From Eurosta solidaginis (lineage: Eukaryota > Arthropoda > Insecta > Diptera > Tephritidae): DNA of 64,000 nt. The notes below the pieces were generated by a model, which ran no database searches, was not told the DNA's origin, and saw nothing but the letters and a program-made list of their open reading frames with translations. Location: NCBI RefSeq assembly GCF_040869045.1, contig NC_090323.1, forward strand, positions 265,054,392-265,118,391, in the 5' to 3' direction. Shown here one piece after another: positions 11,801-23,800 of this stretch. The stretch's first letter is position 1, and each line of letters opens with the position of its first letter. The position numbers and the translations under genes were made by a program.

Positions 11801-14800
11801 AATTTCTCTGAAACTTCCATATACACTTCCGCACGTCGTTTGATTTCACTATGAAGATTGTCCTAAAATCATCGCGAGGCGAAAATTCTACTTCTGGACT
11901 TCTGGGGCATTTCCGTCATTAGGTTGGTTTTTTCTACAACGAGTACGTTTTACGATTTCTGCATAACCTACACCAGGTAATGATTGTTTTGTTTTTTTCT
12001 TGAAATCACTGAACTTTTCACGGAATGAAACTAAACTCTCTTCTAACAATTCGTACAAAAAACCACACGTTTGCAAATCTGCTTTTTAACTTTGCAGTGA
12101 CTTACTCACTGAACGCATAGCAGTCAAAATAAGAGTTCCATAAAATCAGCTTGAAATCAAATTCGAATTTTTACATTTTATTCGCGATACACGTCATAAC
12201 GAGTATCAGTATTTTGTGATTCATCATCAGCAATGTTTTCTAGAGCCCAGCGGGTTAGGGGATCAGAATATACCCGCGGTAGGTATGCCTGTCTAAGAGG
12301 CGACTAAAATACCAGATTCAAGGGGGCTGTGTAGCGCAACCTTTCAGGTTGCCAGCGCAATATATAACTTCCCAAACCCAATTGTCAACCTCACCTATCC
12401 TCGGCAAATCCTGCTTCACTAACAGACGAGGCTCTGGCGACCCCAAGCTCCTCATGGAATTTGGGGGTAGGGAGGGAGGGAATGGCCTGAAGGTTTAATG
12501 TGGCCACATAAATCGTTCCCGAGATGGTCGGGCTAGCACCTTAATGGTGCTATGGTACCGGAGCGTACCGGATTTTTATCCGGCACATCGTGGAGCAACC
12601 TTATCGCTAGAACAACAACAACAACATTTCTAGAGCCCCTAATATGATATCAAATGAATCGTAAACTGCATTCGTCGCATTCGAATGTGCTTCCCAGCGT
12701 ATAGTTGACAACATCTTCAAAGTTTTCTCATTGTTTATTTTATTTTTTAATACGCCCCAACGATAGGTGGAAACGGAAAAAATTATATGTCTAAAAAATT
12801 ATATAAAATCTACTGCATAAAAATAGCACTTCACAGGATGCTCTCTAACCAAATTAAGGGAATGCGCGGAACAGGAAACATCGATCGCATTCTCATTCAA
12901 ACTCAATATTCTTGCTTGCACACCTTTATACTTCCCGGACATGTTTAATGCATTGTCATATTATTGTCGTCTATAATTTTGAATATCTAAATCTCAGTCT
13001 TCAGTACGAAAGTTTAAAGTTTGATTCGCTAGACTTTCACCAGTATGACCTTCCAACTGAAGAAAAGTTATAAACCTTTTTTATTATTCAATATACTCTA
13101 CTTTAACTTCGATACACTTCTTTGCACGCTCATACAATTTGCCAAATAAGTCGGAAATGTCCTTTTTAGGAACCTTGTCTAGTTTGTCGACCTTCGCCTT
13201 TTGAATGCTATCAATTTGTGTTTGTATTTGTATTTTATTAAATTTTTTCCTAACACAACAATTTGACAAAATTATTTTATAGTGCTAGTCAGAACAGTGA
13301 CAGAACAAAGGCGAAAATTCAAAAAATGTTTCAATAACTTAGATAAACAATAGATAATTTGTAAAATAAGACTTAATGGTTATAATAAATTTCAAAGAGC
13401 TTAGCCTAGGGACACAGAACAGAAATAAGAACAAAGGGGACATTGCAAGGGTAGGTAGTACAGTAATAATATAAGGTTCTATCCTTTGAGGAAATAGGAG
13501 GTGGCAAGAAAAACGGATAGAAGATCAGTAAAGAGAGTCAGTTGAAGAAGGAGAGGTGAGTCAATTAAAGAACAATATTAATTCTTTTTGAAATGCAGTG
13601 CATTACTTATTTGTCTTATTCTGGCTGGGAGGGAGTTCCAAAGACGGATCGAAGTAACGAAGAATCGGCGTTTAGAAATTAGCATGCGGTGTTTAACATG
13701 TGCAAGAACTATTGTCCTCGTAGAATGAAGAAATTGAAGCCTTCGATATAGGTAATAAGGCTCCTTCGTGTAGATTATCTTATGCAAGGTAATAAGTGTT
13801 CTAAACTTTAAAAGGTTGTCAAAAGAAATGTCTAGCAACTTTACAGAATAACAGGAAACGTGATCAAGTCTATTCAGCCCGTAAACGTATCTAGCAATGT
13901 AATTGTAGGCAACATTAAGCTTCTTTTTACTCACAGCGTCACAGTTAGAAAAAATCTCACAGCCGTAGAGGAGCGTAGGTATTAAGTACGCTTTGGATAA
14001 AAGTAGTCGAATATGTTGCGGAGTGAAATACTGTGTCAACCACAGTGTACGGAGCATACCGTACACTTTTCCTACGGTTCTAAAGATATGGTCTCTCCAG
14101 GACAATGTTTTGTTAAAAACTATGCCAAGATTTCTTGCCGTGTCAACATATTCTATAACAGAATTTTCAAACATAATATTGTTTAAGCCATTTGTAGCTA
14201 GCGGCTTTCTACGGATAACAATGCACTTCGACTTTCTAGGATTTAGACATAAACCATTCGTGGAAGCCCATACAACTATTTGACTAAGGTCTTGATTCAA
14301 GTTACTTATACATAAACTCATACAATCGACAGGACAGCACGTATACAACTGAGTTTTATTTATTTGAGTAAAATTTATTTTCAGTTCTGATTATATTTTT
14401 CTTTCACTCTCTACAATTTTATGTTTGTAAGAAATTTTTTTTTCATTTTTCGGGGGCCCCCTAAAATCGGGGCTCAGGCAACTGACTATTCTGCCTACCT
14501 GTTAATTCGGCCCTGTTGAATGTGGATATGTCCAGACGTTTTCCTTTCACTTAAATCACGAGTTTTGATTAAATTTGGCACAGATATAGACAATAGACTG
14601 GAAGGGTACTACGTGCTTATTTTTTCTTTCTTTTTTTAATATATAAGTAAGGAGTTATCGGCGGCCACCGTGGTGTGATGGTAGCGTGCTCCGCCTACCA
14701 CACCGTATGCCCTGGGTTCACACCCCGGGCAAAGCAACATCAAAATTTTAGAAATAAGGTTTTTCAGTTAGAAGAAAATTTTTCTAAGCGGGGTCGCCCC

Positions 14801-17800
14801 TCGGCAGTGTTCGGCAAGCGCTCCGGGTGTATTTCTGCTATGAAAAGCTCTCAGTGAAAACTCATCGATGCAATTTGGAAGAGAAGCTCGGCCTTAGACC
14901 TCTTCGGAGGTTATCGCGCCTTACATTTATTTTTTTTTTTAAGGAGTTATCGGGATTATTTCATGTCTATATCAGAGACAACTTCGTTAACTTCTGTGGA
15001 TAATGTGGACATTTAGGAAGAGTTTCGGGATCATTTTAAATTATTTCGGGACTATATTTCAAGATTACTTCAACGTGATCATATCTCAAGACCCCCAGCG
15101 GGTTAGGGGGTTAGAATATACCCGCGGTAGGTATGCCTAGTCGTAAGAGGCGACTAAAATACAAAATAGATTCAAGGGTTTATGTAGCGCAACCCTTTCA
15201 GGTTGACAGCGCAATATATAGCTTCTCCAAACCCAATTGTCAACCTCACCTATCCGTGGCGAATCCTGTTCCATTAACAGCCGAGGCTCTGGCTAACCCG
15301 AACTCCTCATGGATCTAGGGGGTTGGAGGGCGGGATGGACTAGAAGGCAGCATGGTCATAACAAATCGTTCCCGAGATGGTCGTGCTTGGTACCGGAACG
15401 TACAGGATCTACATCCGGAAAAGGACCATCAACATCGATAACATTCCCCAAGGCCTTTGGGGAGTGTCCTTATCGCTACAACAACAAAAACAGCATTACT
15501 TCAGAAATATCCCCGGATTTTTTTTCGGCTTACCTCATCATAATTTTTGGATTTTTTTTATTTCGAAAACCGGGATTATCTTCGGATCATTTTGAGAATA
15601 TTTCGGAAACATTTCGCGGTTGTTTTCAGATTCGAGATATATTCAGAACTTTTTTGGGATATTAAGAGATCGTTTCGCGACCAACTATAGCTCGTTTTAT
15701 GTGTATCCTCGGATTACTACTAGGGATTACTTATAGATAATTTCAGGACTATTTCGCGTTAATTTTTGGTTGTTTTTAAGATAGTTTCGGGACCATTTCG
15801 GGACTAATTTAGTGATCATTTCGGGAATATTAGGGATAATTTCAGGACTATCTCCGAATAATTTGGGATTGTTTTCGTGATAGCTACGGCAAATACCGAG
15901 ATCATATTCGGGTCATCTATGAATCATTTCGGGATCATATCCGACTTATTTCGGGATTGTTTCCGTTATTATCTTGGGGCTGACGTATGTACTCACCATT
16001 TAACAGCAAACTAATACTAGGCAGTCGTTGTACAGGCCGTATCATTAAATCCTGCAAACTTTGTCGTCCACATTCCGGTTTTGTTTGATTAATTTTCAAA
16101 AATGCATGAAAACGTGGATTCTGACTATCACATTGTTGAAGTGTCTCTTTCATTTGTTCAAAGAAATTCACATAGGGTGGATAAGCTTTCGTTAATTCAT
16201 CGCGATGTTGCAAAATGATTTCACCAATTAAACAATCCTCTGACCATTTGCCCTGTATGCCACGCAAACGCTCCAACATACTTTGATGTACTTCGTGTAT
16301 GGGCAAAAAATTATTAAAAATCAAATTAATCTCCGATTTATTAAGTAAAGCGTCATTGGTTTCAGCAATTTCCTCGAGTGGATTTTTGAAGAGCTGTAGA
16401 AACGAGGCATAAGAGTTAAAAATGTTTAAACAAAATTTTAATTTGGTACATACCTTAACAATTGTATCTAGTATACCCACATAATTGGATTCAGTACTAA
16501 AAAAATCCATAAAATGATTGAAACGCATCGACTTTTTCGCCGGCGTTGTCTCACAAACTGTAGGCGTGTCAATATGCGCGTCGTTATGCAGTTTACCGGC
16601 TTCCAATTTATCCGGACTTGTGGTGCAATCAAAGAAACTACCCGAAACTGAGAGGAGGCCAGCATCCGAAACGGATGAGCGTCGTTTACCCGAACCAATA
16701 GGTGTGCCCTCGAATTGTATGCGTTGCGAGAAACGTTTTCGTTTACGTTTATTAAAACTAATAGGCAGTGAATCGCGGCGATCGGTATTGGGCGTATTCG
16801 CAATACTATCCAAATACTAAAATGAAGAAAAAGAAACATTAATTAAGATATCACAAGCATATATTGAATGCATATTTACATCGCCAAACAAATAATCCAT
16901 TTCATCCGCATAGCCATTTTGTATGGTATACCAAAACCAATCGGACTTGAGAATATGTGTACGGTGATTTTTCGGATCGGGCTTGGCTTGAGTGGTGTGT
17001 TCATCTACAACCTAAATAATCAGAAGAGGTATAAATAAAATATTTATTAATATGTAAAACAATTTCAAGCCTGTTGACTGTTCACACTCGAGTAAGGATT
17101 GAGATTTTCTGCTATTTTAAAACGCTGATAAAAATATTTGTGTATGGAACAGTCGTAATGAAATAATAAAAATATGCACATGCTTTTGCCTTTCTACGGT
17201 TTCGAAATTTTTGTATACAAACATATGTTTGGAAGTATTTGAATGATAAACAATTAAAGCGTAAGCGGAAAGCGTGTCGCAGTTTAATGATGAAATTTTA
17301 GCTAAATAGTTTAGAATAGTTTTTCAATTAAATTTTTTTATTTTGGCTCTGTTTATGGAATTTGCTCAAATGCAATCACATTTGCAGTTACTTTCTGCTC
17401 TGTGTAAACCAAAAATTTACAAAATCTCGGAAAAATTAAATGAGATCTGTAAAATAGCACGCAAGTTTTTTTTTTTCAATCGCAAATACAAATCGCACAT
17501 AGAGTTGAAAAATTTATGATGTGTTCAAGTAACTTGAAAAATACAGGGTTACTGGAAATATATTTTAATTAACTTATATATATACTTCCAGCCATTCCAA
17601 GTTAATTCCAGCATCACTTCATATCGGGGATGTTTTTTGGGTTTATTTCCAGACCAATGCGGAGTTATTTAGAATCCTTTTTTTATTTCTCCCAGTATAT
17701 TTCCAATACTAGTTCCAATAACTTAACTTTTTTACTAAACTGGTCATTAGCCCTTGTAGCAGTGCGTTCTCTAATCAGAGCCCAATATTTTTCGATGGGT

Positions 17801-20800
17801 CTGAGCTCCGCGCATTTAGGTGGATTTTTTCTGTAATTGCACGAAGCCAAGCCAAAAAAGTAGTCTCCTCATGCTCTCTTATTAATGGCAACATTCGTTT
17901 CTGCAGACACTTATTTACATATAATTCGGTATTAACCGTACCAGTTCTTACAAACCACAGTTCCAAATTGCTTGCCAAGCCAAAAAAATTTCTTGGAAAG
18001 CTTTGTTTTGTTTTTTTTTTGTGTTTTCAACTCCTAATGAACCTTTCCTCTACGATCTGCAACATAAACATTAACACCCGATAACTGCGAAAGTCCCCCT
18101 AGAACATTAGTTTCATCACCCACGATGCAGCAATTAAAATATTTAAGGAAATCAAGGTGAAGTCAAGAGCTAAGAGCTAAATGTAAGCTGCAAGTTTATA
18201 TTGGCTGATCACTGCAGTGTATTCCAAGCGAAAGTTGCTGCGATTAAGGATGCGGTGGATGAAATGCTACTTCGGTTAAGGAATTTAACATCTACTCTGA
18301 TAACTAAGCGGCTATCAAGGCCTTGAGTTCAACTACAATGCGATCGAGGGTGGTCTGGGAGGGCCTGACCTCGCTTGCTCCTGCTGTAGCTGTATGGAGG
18401 ATGATGAGGTGGAATCATACAATCACTTTATGCTTGATTGCCCAGCTTTTGCCAGAACATGGCGAAAGTATTTCGGTCGCGACTCACTTGGATCTCCCGA
18501 GGATTTATCCAAGGTTGAGATCAGTATCATTCGATATCACGCTACCCAACGATTCTCTAAGTAGCTAGATCTACGTCACCGTTATTTTTGTTGTATGTGG
18601 TATCACAACGGACCTTCGTGTTGTCCAAGAGAGCTTTGCTTATCAGGGCAGCTATCAGCTAACCTAGCCTAACCTAAGGGGCAGTCGTTCAGGCACTTTC
18701 TACAGTATATACCACTTTATCCCTTGCTCATTCTTAACTTTTTTTGCAAAAGCATCGAATCACTGAACTTTTCAGCTACTTTTGTACCCGATATGTGAGG
18801 ACTTTTTTTTAAGTGTTCGCAGTCAGGGGCTTTAAAACCATTGTCTTTATCACTTCCTGTCTTCTTACCGACAGTCAAACGTTCCTTATACTTTTAAATG
18901 GCTCGACATACGCTATTCCGGGAAACTTTTCTAGCGAACTTTTCTAGCAATCGCATAATTGTTTCGCGCAATTTTTGTCTCTGCTTATTTTGGACACGAA
19001 ACGTATTGAATGATTTTGAAGCTTGACATAAGCGCAAACCTTATTACAGAAATTTATTAAATAACACCCTGTTTCAGAATTTGGTTCAAAAGCGTCGTAT
19101 ATCAGCTGTAAAAAATGCAAGGGAATCAAAAGGACTGTTTTAAAACAGATTCTGAGATAGGTTGGTTCCCAATCAAATCTTGAGGACGTTTTCGAACTGG
19201 CAGACAAGATACGAACATTTCCAACTCAAGCGTCGATTTGTAACTTTCGTTTTCCTCATGCATGATCAAGTGACCATATAATCTGCCGACGTCATATACG
19301 GTGCAAATTGGATATGTTTTTTCTTAGAAACCCTATATATATCTGTATGTATGCATCTCACTTTATGTGCTATATACTATATATTTTACGACATGGTGAT
19401 TTTTAAAATTATCCAAAACAGCACTAATCTACGACTTAAGAAATACATAAATGCTAATTATTTGGCAGCACAATAAATTATTTTCAAAACGTAGAAAAAG
19501 CATAGAGGTGCAGTAAGGGGAAAAATTTGCGTACATAAAATTTTAAAATATAAATTTTTTCTGTTTTTTTTTTTTATAACTACCGCATTTGAGTAAAAAG
19601 GCAAAAGCAGCGTGTAAAGAACAAGAATAAGAAAACATAAAATACAAATAAAAACCAGATAACAAAAATTCAAGATGAGGATGGCTTAAAGAGTAATAGA
19701 GTGCATATGAAAAAAAATATATATATATACATATATATTAGGGCGGGTCAAATTGTATGGGGAAAAAAGGGGGGAAAAAATGCAGGTGCACATCCAGATT
19801 CTGAATCTATGGGTCATACTGAGTAATATTGACCATGGGACCATAGGTCTGAAATGAATTTCGAGCCTAATTTTGTTAAAAAAATTTTTATTCCAATCCG
19901 AATCCGAATTTGACATTTATTTTCATGTTTATTTTTTTTTTTTTTTTTTTGTGAGAGCTGCTATTCGGATTGTGATATAAAATTTTCTAACAAAATCAGG
20001 GAGGCTCGAAATTCATTTCAGACCTATGGTCCCATGGACAATATTACTCAATATGACCCATAGATTCAGAAACTGGATGTCCCTTTTCAACAATAAATTT
20101 GACCCACCTTAACTAAAATTTATTGTGAAACATCATCTATCTATATATATATTTATATATTTAGATATATATTTTATTTATATATAAATATATATATAGA
20201 TAGATGATGTTTAACAATAAATTTTAGTGAATTTATAATTTGCATAGCATTTTTAACAATTTTCTTTTAGTTTTTGCAAAAATTTTGTTTTAGAAATAGC
20301 TGAAAAGTAGTAAAAGTGCGCATTTGTTAGAAGTTTTAAAAATAATTTTTTGTGCTGTCTGTTTTATCCTTAACCATAGAAAATTGTGTTATTAAATTCC
20401 CAAAACCACATTATGTATAACAAATATTACAAACAAATTTTAAAACACTTAAACACACTTATTAATTAGTTTGAAGGGTAAAAATTGATTATGAATAATA
20501 AAAAAAAAATGCATTCATGAAAAATGTTAAAAATGCGTGGCAAATTAGACTACGGTCATTGAAGATTTTTTTTTTATTTTATTGTAAACACTTACAAATC
20601 ATATTTTTTCGCGCTTTTAAAAAAATTTAATTTCTTGGGTGTACAAAAAATTTTAAAATAGGTTGTTACATAATATGTGCACAATGTTTTAATAAAATTT
20701 GGACAGAAGCCTCACGTCTGCTCGTCTAGATGCTACCTTAAATAAAGTAAAAAAAAAAAGCTTTATTCGCCTGCACTCGACAAGGGGAGGTATCTCCTAA

Positions 20801-23800
20801 AATTGTATACTGGACATATAATACTGTTGTGAAAGCAATAGTCATCTAGGCTTGCTTACTTTAGTGGCCGAAGACCACACAAAGAACAGCAATAATAAAA
20901 TTAAAAAAGCTGCATCCCTTGCTGATGCACTTAGTGCTTTTGTGGGACTACTTCCCTTCTCTATTCTAACAGAGAGGAGACAACACTCGCTGCACTAAGA
21001 CTGCATAATATCTCTGAGCTTAAGAGCGGAAACATGACAGGCATGTGAAAGTAATCAGAAAATGCATATCTAGAAAATGAAATCCTATGTGATTCAATGG
21101 CCCCTGCACATGAAATTTTCAATCTTCGGGAAACAGGTAATCCTTACACAGACCCCGACGACTTAAGATGTGTGCTTCACGGAAGGATCTAAATTTGATG
21201 ACAGAAAAACGGGAACTAGCATCTATGGGCTGAACTTCAAGAAATCGATACCATCGGGATGCTACCTCACTATTTTTCAGGCAGAAATCTATCCAAGAGA
21301 AGTTTGGGGTAGAGAGTCTCATCGAAAACGCTTATCCTAGAGGAGTATCCTCATTATGTCAGGCAGCCAGATAACCTTACGGGCCTAGCAGTTTACACAA
21401 TTACTTCGTAGCTATTGGATGAATGCATTGGAGTCCTAAATGATATGTGAGCCAAAAACAAGATTTTGTTGAGATGGGTTCTCAGCCAGCAGAGGCATGA
21501 AGGATTCGAAAAAAATTTGAAAGTTCGAGTTTTTAAAAGTATTCATGAAAATTTCCAAATTTATTATTGTTTAGGGTTTTTGGAAACTATTTCGGTACGC
21601 AGTTTTGTAACTCAATTCATTTTAGTCTGACAAGTATAAGTTTCAAGTCTCTGAAAATCTTGAAGGATTTTATATTGCAGAATACTACGAAATCACTTTT
21701 CATTCCGGGCATAGGGCCAATCCACTTTTTTTGAAGAAATGGAGCCGAAAGTAAAAAAAATAATTTGTTTTTTTTTTTTTTTTTTTTAAGGTTTCCTCCA
21801 AAAAATATATAGGCATAGGACCTTTCGGCGGTCACCGTGGTGTGATGGTAGCGTGCTCCGCCTACCACACCGTATGCCCTGGGTTCACGCCCGGGCAAAA
21901 CAACATCAAAATTTTAGAAATAAGGCTTTTCAATTAGGAGAAAATTTGTCTAAGCGGGGTCGCCCCGCGGCAGTGTTTGGCAAGCGCTCCGAGTGTATTT
22001 CTGCCATGAAAAGCTCTCAGTGAAAACTCATCTGCCTTGCAGATGCCGTTCGGAGTCGGCATAAAACATGTAGGTCCCCGTCCGGCCAATTTGTAGGGAA
22101 AATCAAAAGGAGAACGACGCAAATTGGAAGAGAATCTCGGCCTTAGATCTCTTTGGAAGTTATCGCGCCTTACATTTTATAGGACCTTTCGTATTGTATC
22201 TTCAAAATATTGAAAAGCGAGAAATTTCGGATGCTACAGAGTGAAACTTATTTGAAAAAGCGGGTCTTATCGATTCCTCTTCCCATTCCGACACTTTATA
22301 CTTTTAAATACAGCTGTTTTGTTTTAATAAAAAGCTGCTCTCGTAAGTTTTGTCAACATTTAACAAGGGAAAGGAGTATAAGTAAAAAAAATCATTAGGA
22401 ACAAAAGGTTATTTGTACACCCAAATTTGCATCTCGTATTATTTTCTTACTACCGCAATCCTCGATCTTTTAATTTCTATTATCTGTGTCGTTTGTATTT
22501 ATATAGTTTTCCATTTCTTGTTCTTTTGCAAGTGTAAATTTGCAACAAATAAAAAAGAAATGAAATGCAATTAAATACCATTAACGACTGATTAAGTGCT
22601 ATATCCGCATTTGGCACGATTTGATTATTGACAGAATGAATTGGATGCTGCGTATGCTGATGCAATTTGTCTTCAAAATTAGTTGAACGTTGGGAAATAT
22701 GATGAGGTGTCGGCGGTGACGCATGAAGCACGGTATTAGGAATAGGAGCAGGAACAGGAGTTAGGGTTTTGGTTGTTGTTGTAGGAGTGGATACCACAGT
22801 AGCAGCATTGAATGTTGAAATTTCACTCACACACAACTTCTGTGCAGACACCGCCGCAGCAGACGTTGAGGGCGATGGTGCAGTGATTTTCGACAACGAT
22901 TTAGGGGTGCCAATAGCTCTAAGGAATTTAGGTGGCGCTTTGGGCGTTTTAAAACCACTACTTGGCATTTCGCGTTCACATTTTTCATCCTTCTCTGGTG
23001 TGGTTGCCTGTATATTTGTTGTGTTGTTGTATTTATCTTTTTTGCTACTGCTTCGCGTAATACGATCACGTAGACTACGAAATTTTTCTTTGACTGGTTT
23101 GCGTATCGATTCATTAAATGTTGTTTCCATGGATGCGATCGAACAGAATGATTCATCTGCATTACAACGTTCTTCAGCGCCATCAAGTGCTACTGAACTT
23201 CGTCGTGGGCGTAATATTTTCGCAATCGGTGTACGAACCGCCACAAAACTCATAGATCTGCGTATTGATCTTGTTATCGAACCAGTACGTATAAGTTTTG
23301 GTTTTTTGGTGCTATTTGGCAAAGCAAATGACTCCATCGACATTAGAGAAATGCTATCAAAGCTTTCACGTTTACGCTTTAAATCATTAAGCTCATCGAA
23401 ATCGGCATCATCCACGTTCAGATCGTCTGTCTCCATAGCAGTCGGTTCATTTTCGGTGAATCTCAAAGTTGGCGTTTGCAGTGCTATAGCCGGGCATATT
23501 TCAGGCAAGGCATTTAATATTGGCGATAGATTTGGATTTTGAAATGCATTCTCTGTTTCCTTTGTAAGTATAATACCGTCAGTGGTCCTGTAGTTATTGG
23601 GATCATCTACAGCATTTGGATCATCACTTGTGTCAGATTTTATTGGTGTGCTAGCATTGTCATTAACTTCATTACAGGTTGTGTCTTTTTTATTTCCTGC
23701 TCTAACTTCATTAGAATTAGCGTTTATATCAAATTTGGGCAATAAAATTACACTTTGCTTTTGTGGCGTCTTCACACTCAACAGTTTGTCTGCAATAATT

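Larger units (their letters stand above)
11255..14515 (-). mobile_element. Decayed hAT-family DNA transposon carrying nested insertions
   Basis: The outer sequences look like imperfect terminal repeats: CAACGGGGCCCTAGGCAC on the left, and on the right the reverse complement reads CAACAGGGCCGAATTAAC followed by CCTGAGCCCCGATTTTAGG. Minus-strand transposase fragments lie inside. It sits in the pbl intron between 15997 and 11141 and carries a SINE (12249-12626) and a LINE piece (13280-14350). Boundaries are approximate and I could not settle an 8-bp target duplication. Confidence 0.65.

Noticed and set aside
22769..23542. 257-codon plus-strand ORF
   Set aside because: It lies antisense within the long minus-strand exon. 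The minus frame is longer, extends beyond it on both sides and has credible splice sites, so this is a shadow.
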